The notes under the pieces: model-generated | Told to the model about the DNA's origin: nothing | What the model saw: the letters and a program-made list of their open reading frames with translations, nothing else | The model's database searches: none | Shown: one piece after another, positions 34,383 through 48,063 of the stretch | Position numbering within the stretch: position 1 is the first letter of the stretch | Layout of the letters: each line of letters starts with the position of its first letter | Translations under genes and position numbers: made by a program | Assembly (NCBI GenBank): GCA_014898415.1 | Contig: RCTD01000022.1 | Coordinates: forward strand, 682,001-746,000 | Reading direction: 5' to 3' | Length of the DNA: 64,000 nt | Source of the DNA: Stromatinia cepivora | Lineage: Eukaryota > Ascomycota > Leotiomycetes > Helotiales > Sclerotiniaceae

Positions 34383-35744
34383 ATGAAAGTAATATATAAT
34401 ATACCCTTCTTAACACCCAATTTTCTCTATTGCCTGACTTACTTTACGTATGAAATATTATCGGTTTGCGCTTCCATGTGCAAAAGATTTGCAGTCGAAG
34501 GAAGCGCGAAACACTACCTAGTATTGCGATTCAGATTCCTCAAGCATCTTCTTCGACTCTCATATTTCTAGATTATTTGATCATTTCTCTTATGTAAAAA
34601 ATATATTCTTTGCTCAAATCTTCTTTTGTCATGTCATTTTCATACGCACAAAATCAATATAGAGATGCACAATGGAACAATGCGGCGGTGATGATATCAC
34701 TTCACCACTTCATGAGTAATGTTTAGACTTTGAAATTTTTCGTATTACAGGATCTCCGGGGGCTGGAGAGTTCCTACCCTTCATATTTAATTCCCCTAGG
34801 ATATTTGTCTTTTTTCTCTTTGTCTCTCTTGTCATGAATCAGTCCTATGATTCCAAGCACATTTCTTGATGTAGGATTACCTAAGCGTGACCAAAGGTAA
34901 TGGTCGGTCGCATCTCACTCTTGCCTTTCTCGCTCCTTCCTCCCATTCCCAATAGACACCCATCATCTTTATAATCTTCAATAACATCATATTTCACACC
35001 AACGGCACAGTAGTAGTTGGGATACTTCGGATTTGATATCCGACGGTACTTGGTTTAAATCCATGTATCTCATCACAGCGTTCGTTCTATGTTTCACTCT
35101 TGGTTTTTCAGAGTTTATCTACATGGTTTAAATCCATGAATACGCATTATCAAATGCGGTTTGATGGCTCAATTTGGCTCAGCTTTCATAGCTTCTTTCA
35201 TAGATCAATTAGATTCTAGATTATCCGAGGATGTACATTGCGAAGCGCGTAGAGCTTCGTTTTGATGTTTTGGGTCTTCTTTTGTTTTATGGGGAGGATA
35301 GTGAAGGTTCGGATGTTGAAAGACATTTGGATGGAGCATTTGCATGAATGGTTGACTTGTCGATTTACCGGCCCCGCCCCCAAGTTCCTACAGAGTCGGA
35401 TGACAGAAATGTCAAAATCGCAACAGATATAGTGACCGATCCCCAACTCATTTCAGGAGAGACGTCTCTTTTGAAGCTCACCATAGAATTACATCAACAT
35501 GAGGCTAAACGCCTTGCGGAAAGTATAAATACCCTAAATTCGGATAGCTCTACCATCTACCAATGTTCATCATCTATAGGCTATCTTGACTTTAACATTT
35601 TGGTCACCCTTGGAATGAAAATACCTCTAAGATCTAACTCGCACATAAAAGGAAACACATCCAATCTCAACTCTTGAAGAGCACTTCATAAATCTTAATA
35701 TGCCATTCAAAAACCCGATCTACAGGAAAAATATTACATATACC
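34383..35744. other. Intergenic, convergent 3' ends
   Basis: About 1.4 kb lies between the RAD18 and CHM7 stop codons. A 15-bp direct repeat TGGTTTAAATCCATG occurs at about 35051 and 35124. A 109-codon plus-strand frame at 35348-35677 has no recognisable features. No gene is called. Confidence 0.5.
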
Positions 35745-37194
35745 TCAAGCGTGCTCAGGTATTGGCTCTGGCTCTAAAGACATCCCTCGTATACCTCGCG
35801 TGCTCTCTTCAACAACTTCTTCCTTCTTCGCTTCTCTTGCCTTTCGTTCCACTTCCTCCAATTCATCCAACTTGCGCTTTGTATCTGCAGCCTCCTTCCT
35901 CTCTTTCTCCTCTTTGATCAAACGTTCTTTCTCATCGGCCTTTCTAATTTCTTCCCTCTCCATAGCCTCCAGTTCGTCATCCACTTCAGCTTCGTCCACA
36001 TTGTTCTGTGCCGGTTCCGCAATAATATTTCCGACCTCATCAACTTGTCCCATTTGCTCCCTCAATTGATCAACTACATCATCTACTCTTTCTACACCAC
36101 CGACCTCCTTATTCAGGCTTGATAGCACCTTCGTACTAGATTCCATGATTCTGACAAGATCCACTTGATCCGCAGCTTGCTCTATCTTAGAAAGTACTTC
36201 TTCCAATTGTGATAGCGTAGCGTGACGATTTGCAAGAGTGGTTTCGGCACTTTTCTTCGACCTCAAAGCTGCTAGTGCCGATACGCGGTTCTTCTTTGCA
36301 ACAGCGTCTTTGGCTGCGTGATCCATAGTCTCGACTCTATCAGTGAACAGCTTTGTTTGGATCTCGAGATCTGCGATCAAGGATTTCAACGATGCTATCG
36401 AGGTATCCTCTTGAGTAATGGTTGGATTCCTCGAGTCTGTCGGCGCTTTCAGCTTGATGGTTTCGCCATCATAGGCTATGATCTTCTTATCCCTTGCGAG
36501 GAACTTCAGGAAAGCATCCAAATCGACTTCTGAAAGAGTGTGCTCCCCCAATACATTGCCAAACTCCTCCTTGAACATCCTTCTGGAATATATCCTTCCC
36601 ACCCTCCCTGTCTTTGATATACTCTTTCCCGCAAACACTTTTGCAGCTTCCTCAACATTCCCACGAATGACGAATTTTCCTCCCGGCAATTTACTCCCTC
36701 CGAATGATATGCCAAACTGTTTCAGTCCCCATGCTACTATATCCCACGGCTTTATGGTCCATGATGTCGTGTAAATACTGTCGCTTGCATCCATGAATTC
36801 CTTCAAGGGCATTAACTCCTTCTTCGTGATAGCTTCCTGTACGACCGCTCCTAGAGATAAGGGTCTTCCCCATTCGTTCGTATCTAATGCGCGCAATAGT
36901 TCGTCGTCGGCTTTTAGAATCAATAAATCAGGACTCGACCCTTGAGATGGCATAACTCCTGCTCGTGCCGCATTTGCCAGTGCCTTCCGCCATGCTTCAA
37001 TATTTGCCTGGTAACCATCTGGATTTAAAGTCTGTTGTTGATGGAAGTCCGAGTATAAGGCTGCAAGACGCGCTCTAGATGGTGGTTAGTTTAGTATACT
37101 TGTGCAGAAGGTTCAAGGGAACAACGTGGGAATTGAGGGCTTACCGACGGAACTGAGGTTCATTGTTGAGGAGATAGTTAAATAGCTCACTCAT
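35745..37194 (-). CDS. CHM7: ESCRT-III-like protein of the CHMP7/Chm7 type
   Basis: Exon 1 (37194-37145) and exon 2 (37074-35745) join in phase 2 across a 70-nt intron (GTAAGC donor, ACTAACC branch, CATCTAG acceptor), giving 459 residues. The join yields MSELFNYLLNNEPQFRRARL, then AALYSDFHQQQTLNPDGYQA, an N-terminal winged-helix region as in CHMP7. A second winged helix ends with SRRMFKEEFGNVLG and DLDAFLKFLARDKKIIAYDG. From about residue 235 a Snf7-like helical core follows (IASLKSLIADLEIQTKLFTD, then KKNRVSALAALRSKKSAETT). The C-terminal third is highly charged. Family knowledge: Chm7 recruits ESCRT-III to the nuclear envelope with LEM-family proteins for pore surveillance and resealing. 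Snf7 itself is excluded by the extended N-terminus. Confidence 0.88.
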
Positions 37195-37466
37195 GGTGAG
37201 CTAAAGGTGCCTCTATTTGCATGAAGCTGCGATGATGTAGAGTTTGTGATTGTTGCTGTGAAAGGTTGTTGACTTCTTATCGCAAATCCTTATCGGCCAC
37301 AGCTGTGAGGTGACGAAATAAATATCCTTGTCTGGATGGCTGTTATGAATGTGCAACTTCGATATGTAACTTCAACAAACAAGAAGGAGACCACGATTAT
37401 TCGAAATTTCATAACTAATTCTAGCTAAAATGATGGGTTTACAGTGATAGCAACTGCCAGGTCAAT
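37195..37466. promoter_or_regulatory. Divergent promoter region CHM7 / FIG4
   Basis: 272 bp separate the two outward-facing starts. No specific element assigned. Confidence 0.45.
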
Positions 37467-40400
37467 ATGGCGAACCAAGCAGATGGTCCCGCACGAGGGC
37501 ACTCACCGGGCCCCGCTGATCTCAATGATGGACATGTTCATTTCGACAATGAAAGCACTGTTACCTCTACCATCTCACGATCAACATCTGCAATGACCTC
37601 TCCCTTAACTTCAGAATTTAGAGACGCAGAAAAGAACGAACAAGATGTACCACGATTAACAACTCTGTCATACAGCATAACTCCCAGCGAGGAGGGCTCA
37701 AGAAGAGATTCAATTGGTGGCTATGGCACAGATGAAGAAACTTCTGTCTGCAAACCCTTCTTGAGAACCTTGAGTCCAAACTCAGATCTGAAAAGAAATA
37801 AAGGAGCGGAATACGAGAAGGTGGGAGACTTGGGTGTTTGCACAATGCAGAAGTTCTCGTTATATGAGACAGCTACCAGGTATTATGTTGTAGGAGCGGA
37901 TATTCTCGACTCTCGATTTCGAATTCTGAAGATCGATCGTACGGCAGAGATAGGGACTTTAAATATCACCGAAGATGAGATCGTCTACACGAAGAAGGAA
38001 ATGACCCAGTTACTTAATGCTATTGATGATGGCAACAAGATTTCGGGAGGTATGAAATTGAAGAGTGCTGTTTGGGGTATACTTGGATTTATCCGATTCA
38101 CCGGTTGCTATTATATGCATATGATCACCAAAAGGAACCAAACTGCTATGATCGGTGGCCATTTCGTATACACTATCGAGGCTACGGAGCTTATACCGCT
38201 GACTACGTCCACTAACTCTAGGTTCAAGTCATCAGATACTCGTAATACCGAGGAGTCGAGGTTTCTGAGTATTTTAAACGGACTTGACTTGAATAAGTCT
38301 TTCTATTTCAGTTATTCCTATGATATCACGAGGACTCTGCAACACAATATTATGACAGAGCGAGCTGCTCTAGCTGCAGGAAAACCGTCCCCTCATCCCA
38401 AAGATTACAATTCCATGTTCGTTTGGAACAGCCACCTGCTCAAGCCTGCAGAAAATGTGTTAAAGAATACTTATGACTGGTGTGTACCTGTCATCCACGG
38501 ATACCTTGCACAAGCAGCTTTACCAGTCTGGGGACGGATTGTCTACATTACAATTATAGCAAGACGTTCAAGATACTTTGCTGGTGCTCGGTTTCTGAAA
38601 CGTGGTGCTAATGATATGGTATTGTGGCCCGATTTATTTGCTTCGAGCAATGTGCTGATCCTTGCAGGGATACGTTGCGAATGATGTCGAGACTGAACAG
38701 ATTGTCTCGGAAAACACGACAACTTCATTACATGCTCCTGGGCCGAAGCTTTATGCTAGTCCCAATTACACTTCTTATGTGCAGCATCGCGGAAGTATCC
38801 CACTACATTGGACTCAAGATAATAACGGTGTCACACCCAAACCTCCTATTGAGCTGAATCTGGTCGATCCATTCTACAGTGCAGCTGCGCTACATTTTGA
38901 CAACCTGTTTGAAAGATATGGTGCTCCTGTCTTTGTATTGAATTTGGTGAAATCTAAAGAAAGGACTCCGAGGGAGTCAAAGCTATTATACGAATTCACA
39001 GATGCAATCAATTACTTAAACCAGTTCCTTCCAGCAGACAAGAAGATTATTCACAAACCATGGGATATGAGCCGAGCTTCGAAGAGTCGAGACCAGGATG
39101 TGATTGGTACGCTTGAGAGCATGGGTAATGAAGTTGTCACTCGCACTGGAATTTTCCACAATGGAGACGGTAAAACAACAATACCAACGGTGCAAAATGG
39201 CGTTGCTAGGACAAATTGTATTGATTGCTTGGACCGAACTAATGCTGCTCAATTCGTCATCGGCAAAAGAGCTCTTGGTCATCAACTCCATGCTCTAGGC
39301 GTTATTAGTGAACCTTCAATCAACTATGACACTGATGCAATAAATCTCTTTACATCCATGTATCACGGACATGGTGACACTATTGCAATTCAATATGGAG
39401 GCTCACAACTAGTCAACACTATGGAAACATATCGAAAGATAAACCAATGGACTAGTCAATCTCGAGATATGGTAGAAAGTTTCCGAAGATACTATAACAA
39501 CTCCTTTCTTGATGGTCAAAGACAAGAGGCCTACAATCTTTTCCTCGGCAATTATGTCTACGAACAAGGACAGCCTATGCTATGGGATTTGGCAACTGAC
39601 TATCATCTCCATCACACCGATCCACGTGTTTGGTCCCCGCGTACTCGCCGAAGTTATATAAACTGGTACACACCCTCCTTTCTTGAAAAGAAGACTCTAC
39701 CGCCTTATTCCGATCCACAAGGCGCCCTAGCGAACAAACCTCTCAACTACTTTGATGACTATTGGATCGAATATTATAAACCACTCTCCATCTCTTCTAT
39801 AGTTAAAATCTTCACCTACCCAGGCAAAATGTCCTCCTCCGCCCGCCTTATGCCCCGCACTCAGCATCGTGACGAGTCCCGCATCGGCTACGACCCCTCA
39901 CCATTTAAAGTTCGCGCTGATGCTACTACGCATGTAGAAGAGCAGCCTATTCAGCATGCATCACCGAACACAAAGGGCAAGAAGAAAGAAGTCTCCTTTC
40001 CGGAAAGTACGGAAATAATTGCTGAGGATGAGGTGCCAGAGGATTCATCGATTAAATCTGGCACTACGAGTGCTTCGGGTTCGAAACGTATCAGTCTTCA
40101 AAAATGGCTTCAGCCAATTCATGAGTCCCATCCTCTTTCTGACAATGAACTATATCATACACCAACATCGCAAAATTATCACCATAATCCTCCCGGTATT
40201 ATGAAAGAGACATCCTCCCATTCGCAATCACATTCAACCGAAGACTCGTTTCATAATTACAGTTCTGCTGTGAATAATAACTCTTCAAATGTCAACTTGA
40301 GCAGGAATATAGGGGGATTAGACAAGAAAAAGATGACACCATTAGATAAAACTAAAGCCGCTCAGTGGACATTCACTCAAGTCGTCAGCGAGTCCCTCAA

Positions 40401-40758
40401 TCCAAGCGTCAATCTAGGCGAAGAAGAAGATTACGAGCGCTACGTCGAGTATCCCCAACTACTATCACTAGTAGTAGGAGATGACGACCATGACATTGAA
40501 GGGGTAGAAGAATATGAGGAATGGGTCAGAGGTGTGGGCTGGGATGGTGGTTCTGGACAAGGAGGATATAATGGTGGGATCAATGGAGGTTGGGGTAGAG
40601 AAGAAGATCATGAGGAGATTGAGGAATATAGGAGCTTTTTGAGGGTGGCGGAAAATCCATTGACGGTGCTCGAAGAGGATGGGCAGAAGAAGAGGTATAA
40701 GGCTTATAGGAAATGGTTGGCCGGGAAGAGTTTGTTTAAACAACAGCCTATTGATTGA
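37467..40758 (+). CDS. FIG4: SAC-domain phosphoinositide phosphatase Fig4/Sac3
   Basis: Exons 37467-38618 and 38668-40758 join in phase 0 across a 49-nt intron (GTATTG donor, CTTGCAG acceptor), restoring RGANDMGYVANDVETEQIV and giving 1080 residues. The SAC domain runs from about residue 125 to 650, with GCYYMHMITKRNQTAMIGGH early and the catalytic CX5R(T) motif in ARTNCIDCLDRTNAAQF. The next part QYGGSQLVNTMETYRKINQW is also typical. The C-terminal 300 residues are low complexity and acidic, ending in a conserved-looking RYKAYRKWLAGKSLFKQ. Family knowledge: Fig4 dephosphorylates PI(3,5)P2 on vacuole and endosome membranes in a complex with Vac14 and Fab1. The N-terminal 80 residues are Ser/Thr-rich. 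Fungal Fig4 proteins are of similar length. Confidence 0.94.
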
Positions 40759-43275
40759 GGAGTGGATGATGAGAGGTGAAGAATTCTAAGTTAGCATGGT
40801 GTTTTACGGGTATCTAGCGATGGGAGTTATTTTGGAGTACTTGTTATATTAGATACCATTTCATCAATTCCTCATCGATGATTTGACTTTATGAAGACGC
40901 ATAAATAGTCAATATGCCGATGCCGGTATTTGAGAGACGCGGGAAATTGGTTAGGCTGAAAATCTCAACACAGCACAATAAGAAAATGTAGAACGAGCAC
41001 TACTCGGATCAATCGGAATGAAGAAAGTGCCGAAATCACAGTCAGGGAATCTCTTACAATCTACAAGGAAAAACGGCGGGAGGATTCACGTAGATCCTTG
41101 GAGAGGTAAAACTTCATAGATTCCGATGAATACTTCGTTCCTGAAAAGAATGGAATTTAAAGAGAAGTACCCTATAATGGTCTACGCAGTGCCAGGGGAT
41201 CTCTGGGAAATTGTAGTGGTGTGTATTTTTCGATATTAGAGTATATGTTCCTATGAGGATATGACTTTTAGCGAGAAGTAGATTTGTGTATCTAGATAGA
41301 GTACTAGGTAGCTATTGACATACAATCGATGTTGGTGCGATTAGTAAACATTTGTTACAAACATCTGTTGTACATGGATACCTAGGTTATTATAGCCGGT
41401 TGTGAACTTATGATGCAAGTAGTGCTACTACCATATCCTCGTAACGCGAAAAGAGGATGTTTAAGTGAGACATAGAGTATGCGGGATGCGGGATGCGGGA
41501 TGCAAGCCATGCATGTCATGCATGTCATTTACTCCTATACTCGAGGGTTTGAATTTTCCGGAGATTTAAATGTCACTGGCGGAAGTTTTACTTGTGAGTG
41601 TGATGTTCTATTTCTTAATGGTTAATCGTGATGTATTTATTTCTAATGTCATGAGTAGTGCTACTCTATGTGTTAGGCTTGCATTGAATAATCTCAACTT
41701 GGAATAAGGCTCAATCCCCCTTCCAGAAAATGTCGATACCAGTAAACATATCTTCGCTTACTACAAAGAATGTCACTAGAAATGACACGCGTAAGTACGA
41801 CGGTAACCACGATATATACACGTTACCTTCCCCAGTACTACATTCCCAGGCTTGCAAAATGATTACTTTGTTTGTTCAGAGAGAATGCTTCAAGCAACTG
41901 ACCTTCTTCCCTGTGGTTGAATTTATCCCAACAGCTCCATACCGATGAAGTACACCAGAATCGATACCAATCCTTTTGAAATGAACAAGAAATCACTAAC
42001 TTATTATATTGAAGTTGTTCTCGTTGTCAGTTATTTATCTGATACTTTAGGATATACGATTTAATTATTTTCGATATCAGTTGATATTTTGGTATGTTTT
42101 GAAAAGTGTGCTATGAATAAACGAAGCCGTATATGCCTTTTGCCCCTTAAGTGCTGGAATTTTCGCGTAGGCGAGGAGGGAATATTGACCAAAGGATATC
42201 GCAGGGGGCCGGGCGACAATAACTGTATGTCTCTTCTCTTCTCGTCAGAATGTCAAATAGTCCGGACGGCAGTCCAACATTGAGAGGTTATTGATTCTTA
42301 AATTCTTTTGAAAGATTTGAGGCTCTTGAAAGAGATTGAATCTATTCAAATGATCAAAACATTCTTGAAGATCTATAGATTTTCGGACCTTGTCAGCTTA
42401 GATCTGCCCCGACAAGTACGGACTACTGAGTACTTTGCTTTTTCGCCGTGTTGCTTCATCGCCTTACTGGCTCCACCCCACGAGAAACCTCATTAATAGC
42501 AAACCAATTCGGACTTATATGACCATATACTCCCCGATGAGGAGTATTTTGAGAATTGCTGAGGGTGAGCACCGCTCTCATGGGCGGCTGCCACCAACGA
42601 GTGAATAGGAGCTAGGAAAGAGCCGAATGGATGTCATCATGGTGCGACGGATGTTTTGACAGGGGACTGCTCGAGTCATGTTCCTTACTCCCGTCCCCTG
42701 CAATCAGATCGTAGATGGACATTCCATGGGGACACTATTTCTCCAGCTCGGCATTGTCTAGATGATAAACAGATTGCATTCCGGTACAAACGATCCCAAT
42801 AAGTATACAGGAAGAAAATCATAGTAGCAATAGTTGCACTCTGTAGAATTCTGTAGACGAAAGTACCTAAATAATAGGTAGTAGGTAGATCAACCCGATC
42901 TAACCGTCTGCGATTACTCATCATTACATTAGTAATAATTTTCACTTCCAGACCCTTCAGGCATAAAGATTTACCCATAAATTAAGCAGCACATTGACGT
43001 CAGGCGCGTAACCTTCCACTAATTATATTGTTTCCGGGCAGGAAATGGCGCTATCAAATGCAATTTTACGCGCTACCGAATCATCCCTATCCGATAACAT
43101 AACCCACTGCGTGAAGACGAAACCCAATTTAATAATACAACAAAAAATACAACTCGAAATATTTCAAAACAAATCCAAAACCTGCGAATTCCACCAGTTA
43201 CTGAAGTTATTAGACATTGAAGAGAGTAGAGGCATGAAGGATTTCTGACGTTGAACCTGGTCGTTTTCTTTGACC
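40759..43275. other. 2.5-kb spacer upstream of the histidine kinase
   Basis: No supported gene. The region holds the FIG4 3' flank and presumably the long promoter of the histidine kinase. Short tandem repeats at 41481-41526 are listed separately. A small hairpin, ACTCC-(7)-GGAGT, occurs near 42530-42546. Confidence 0.5.
41481..41526. repeat. Short tandem repeats
   Basis: GCGGGAT occurs three times in a row at 41481-41501, followed closely by two copies of ATGCATGTC at 41509-41526. These look like simple slippage repeats. Confidence 0.7.
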
Positions 43276-46200
43276 ATGGTGGTCTCAGGCAGCAAGAGTA
43301 AGGGGAATGTCAAGCCAACCATTCAAGACATTCCAGACATTGAAGTTCGCCTTCAGGACATTCGTATCGCAGATGCGGACCAGACTTTCATACCAAATTC
43401 TGCAAATTCGCACTCGTCGCACACGGTAACCGCAGCTGCTGCACAGTCAGGCTCATATTCAGTCATAGCCCGCTCGCCAATCCCAAAGCCAGCAGATTGG
43501 ACCCTAGATCTCCCCGACTCCGAACATGCACAATTTTTCAGAAGCACAGATTGGGCTGCAACCCCCCTTGGCCCGTTGGAATCATGGGGACTTGCACTTC
43601 GACTTCACACTTTCACGACGTTTTCGGATTCGAGGCCTGCGTGTTTATACTGGTATGATGCAACGACGAATCTTCTCTACCCAAAAATGGACGCTCTGAC
43701 AATATCACGTTAGGGGACCGCATAGAGTGGCTATATACAACGAACAATTTATCACTATGGCCGGCAAAACTCATCCAACGTTGATGGGCAAACCTTTTGA
43801 AGTCGCCTTCCCAGAGATCTGGAACGACATAAGAGGCGTTTTCATCTATGCAGAGACCAGCAAGGTTGCGGCGGACGTCAATGAGATACCTTTAATGGTA
43901 GAAAGGTGTGGTTATAAGGAGGAGTCGTATTTTACTGGGAGCTTCAATCCCGTTCGACGCGAGGATGGAGGAGTTGGAGGCTTTTATAATTCTGTAGGTT
44001 CGTAATTGGTCCACAAATTTCACTGTCTTCCAAGCCCAATTCTGTTCCTGATCTCAGCCCCCACTTTTCTCCTCATCGAGAACATTCTTTCGCGCCCTGA
44101 GCGAAATGAATCGCATGTTAAAATATCTTTCAAGGCATCTAAGTCTGGGGGATAATTGGATTGTCAAATCTGGATTGGGATTTTGAAGAGTGTTCTAAGG
44201 TATCTAAGCTCAAGCGGCTATTTGATTTTCGGATTTCAGCTTAGATATTGAAGAAAGTACTTCAGTATATCTCGATTTTAATATGCGATTCATTTCGTAG
44301 CTCTTGGGTCTTTCAATTCCGAATTCAGCGTTACTCCGTTATTTCTCCCCTGAATCTTCTCCCTCCTGGGCAATTACTGAAGCCTGGATGCAGTTGAAGT
44401 TACTACTCAAAAGCTTAACGAGAGAAGACTGTCAATGTTGAGCTCGTTAGAAATTCCCACGGGGTTGCAACAGGGAACGCTTGCTAGTCACGTAATACCT
44501 CATCTAAGGTCTAACCCGCTAGACATTCCCATGGCAATGCTATACCAGGTAGACGAACAAAGTTCTTCTGGGTCTACGGTTTATTTGCGGGACCAAATTG
44601 GTTTCCCTGCTCACCATCCACTTGCTGTGGAAAAAGCAGAGCTCAGCAGCTGCCTCGCACTCTTCCCACTGTTGTGTGAGACAGGCAATGAGATCTCAAC
44701 TCATTCTGTTGACGAAAAATTTGCCGGAGTTGAATGGCATGGTCACAAGGATGAGTTGACTGGAATTCACGAACCATCAACAGATTTTAGTATACTTCCA
44801 ATCTCGAGTGCTGATCGTCTCTTTGGCTATCTCATAGTTGGCGCAAACTCTCGCCGGCCGATTGATAAAGACTATAATCAGTTTATGAAATCTATCGCCT
44901 CCAGGGTCTCATCGATTGCATCTGCTTTAGCTAGCGCTGAGGAAACAAGGCAAAGAGCCGACCGTCTAGAGAAGGAACTGGCCGAAAGTGAGAGACAAAT
45001 TAGATATATGGCGCAGAATGCTCCAGTAGGTATGTTACAAGTGTCGACTGAAGGGAAAATTCTCTGGGCAAACCACATGTACTATCAAATTACCGGTCAT
45101 CCAGGCCCCGAGTCTGCGCCATATAATTTCTCCTTTTTGGATACGCTGGTTGATGAGGATAGAACTCAAATCTTACGATATTGGCAACAACTTCACGAAG
45201 GGGCGTCTCGTATTGAGGCTACGTCGCGGCTCAAGCGTATGTTTGTGCCACCGAACGGGGAACCTGATCACGCCTGTATGCTATCACTGGCATTCCCATA
45301 TATTGTTAATGGTAAAGTGCAATCGATCATGGCTTGCTTCACGGATATTTCTGAACTCAAATGGGCCGAAGCATCAGAAGCAAGAAATGCCGCGGAAGCA
45401 CGGGCGGCAAAACGTCAACAAGAAGAATTCATTGACATTGTCTCCCACGAGATGCGAAATCCACTTTCTGCTATATTCCAGTGTGCTGATATGATCTCAA
45501 ATTCCTACAAGGATCTATCACAAATGGATGCCGCTGAAATTTTGAAAAGCAATGTCGAAGCGGCAAATACGATAGCCATGTGCGCTAGTCATCAAAAACG
45601 CATAGTGGATGATGTCCTAACACTATCAAAGCTCAAATATATGCTGCTGTCTATTTCACCAAGTCCTGCTCGCCCGGCAGGTCTTTTTGGGCAGCAAGTT
45701 GTCAAAATGTTCGAAGCGGATTTAATGTCTCACGAAATATCAATCAAAATACTAGCTCAACCTTCTTTCGCCTCAAATAGTATTGATTGGGTCATTTTTG
45801 ACTCTTCGCGTGTTACCCAAATATTGATAAATTTGTTGACTAACGCGATCAAGTTCACCCGAGGGGAAGCAAAAAGGAATATCACCATCACTTACGGTGC
45901 CACGCTGACTGAACCGGAGAAGAATTTCGATGAGGAATTTTACTGGGTGCCTTGTGACAACAAATTCGAAGATTTGACCCTCAATCCTGAATGGGGTTCC
46001 GGAGAACAAGTGTTCCTCACATGCGCAGTCACCGATACGGGAGTTGGCATGCATGCCGAAGAAATCCCTCGTCTCTTTACACGTTTCGAACAAGCCAATG
46101 CGAAAACCTCTATAAAGTATGGCGGATCTGGTTTAGGCTTATTCATTTCTCAACAACTTGCCGAGAAGCAAGGCGGGAGAATTGGTCTATCTTCAAAATT

Positions 46201-46813
46201 AGGCCAGGGAAGTACGTTCGGGTTTTATGTCAAAGCACGGCGTAGTATTGAACCGCCAAAAGAGATCAGGCCAGATTTGACTCCTGCATCATCCGGAGGA
46301 TCTTCTTACGATAAAGCGAAAGCGATGCAAGTTCTACTAGTCGAAGATAACCTTGTCAACCAAAGATTATTGAAAAAGCAATTAACAAGAGCCGGCTGCG
46401 TGGTTCACGTGGCCAACCATGGGCTAGAGGCTCTAGAAATATTAAGACAGTGTTCCTGTTGGCATGAACCGGTGAAAGATGCAAAAGATCTGGATATTAT
46501 ACTCATGGATTGGGAAATGCCTGTAATGGACGGTCTCACCTGTAGTCGTGAGATTCGAGCATTACAACAATCTGGAAAGATCGTGAGGCATCTTGAAATC
46601 ATTGCAATTACTGCTAATGCCCGAGATGAGCAGGTCCAGTTGGCACTACACAACGGGATTGTAAGTCTTCAAATGATGATTTGAATTGAAATGTTTTGCT
46701 GATAGGTACTGCTACAGAATTTTGTTATGTCGAAACCTTTTTTGGTCTCGGATTTGCTTTCTAAGATGAGAGAAAGACTTAGTGGGACAGATAATGGAAC
46801 GACTTTCCAGTGA
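43276..46813 (+). CDS. Hybrid histidine kinase with PAS, GAF-like, HisKA, HATPase and receiver domains
   Basis: Exons 43276-43652, 43714-43997, 44394-46660 and 46706-46813 give 1011 residues in closed phase. The N-terminal PAS-like region appears after the first join (RPACLYWGPHRVAIYNEQF). A GAF-like segment and a second PAS region (APVGMLQVSTEGKILWANHM) follow. The kinase core has the phospho-accepting His in DIVSHEMRNPLSAIFQ, the N box ILINLLTNAIKF, and nucleotide-binding DTGVGM and GGSGLGLFIS. The receiver has VLLVEDN, the phospho-accepting Asp in ILMDWEMPVMDG and the Lys in MSKPF. Family knowledge: such kinases start a phosphorelay through a Ypd1-type protein to Ssk1/Skn7 regulators. Oddities are a 396-nt second intron and a receiver end reading NGIVLLQNFVMSKP, where AGMDDxxxKP-like sequence is usual. 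I cannot name the fungal HHK group or the signal sensed. Confidence 0.9.
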
Positions 46814-48063
46814 AAGAGTAATTTTCAACGTCTTCCCATAGTGACAGGAAGTGTATCATGACCTGGTGATCAATCATCCCACCTAGCCTCCGATTAGCTT
46901 TTAGATATTTGCGATTATCAAAGTCAGTATGAATTATTAAGGAAGGTGGCTGATAGATTTTTGGGGAAGAGGCTGCGGGCATACCTGCTCAGCTCCTTAA
47001 AACAATGCCGTGAATGTTCCGGCACTTTTGGCAGGAGGAAAAATATGATAGATGGGAAATCAATCAGCATAAAGCCTAGAATGGCAATTTTGCAGTTCTC
47101 ACTTCGAACTGATGGGTATTTGGTTAGATGAAATACTTGGACTGGATTCCGAGATGTGGGATATGAATCAGTAGGGTAGGTAGTATCCAAGAAGATAGCT
47201 GAGAATGAGGCTTGAGTGCCAGAATAGGAAGGGGCCGCTCACGTCGCTCTTCCCCTGAAATTATATTCCGTCCACCGGATAAGGTTAGCGCTGAAGTAGG
47301 AAAAACGAAAATCATATCCAAAAACCATCAATTTTCCATTCTTGCCTTCACAACATATATTGTATCACAGCAAACGGAAACTTTCTTCGTGAATTGATTG
47401 GCGAATCAAAGGAAGCATCAAATTGCAATAAGTGCGAACACATTGTACTCAGCACTTCGGCACGTTCTCCTTGCCCCAAGATCTGACGAGGCAATCAACC
47501 ATACATTGATGACTTATGAGAGATCTATATACAGCCATCCCACGCTTTAAAATTCCAACACGGATGTACAACGAGCAATCACCAATTTTTTGCAATTACA
47601 TTTGGCTTCGTGTAGCGACCGAGTAACCTGGGAAGGAGCTGGAGATGTTCTTTACCAGCGCACCACTGGCCTCGTTTTGGTTTAATGAAGAAAGAGACAC
47701 GACTATCTCTCATGTTCTACATTGAACGTGTTTCAGAGAAGCGGCATTGTGTCCGTTTTCCAAGGATTTACTACATCCAAGGTATCAATGTAAATGCAAC
47801 TGGCCGTCCATATGCATACCTATATGCAGCGACCGGCCGGCAACGGCTTTGTGATCATGAAAACTCTCCGGTTCGTGTGTTTGGTTCGTCGATGATATGT
47901 ATGCAGAAATTTGTGGAACTACACTGCCTAATCGCACAGCGGCAGTGCAGTTGGCGGAGCCTCGGTGCCCACTCAAAGCCACAAACAAGGCTATACCGTC
48001 CAGACATAAGAGTCCACGTTTTCGCACATTTACAAAGACAAAAGTTCATTCTGCGATGGTGAA
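46814..48063. other. Intergenic
   Basis: About 1.25 kb lie between the histidine kinase and the large unknown gene. Overlapping short frames on both strands at 47685-48094 have no shared signature and are probably upstream untranslated sequence. Confidence 0.45.

Noticed and set aside
42530..42600. Possible C/D-box-like snoRNA motif (GATGAG, CTGAG)
   Set aside because: The boxes are imperfect, terminal stem pairing is absent and no guide region could be matched.
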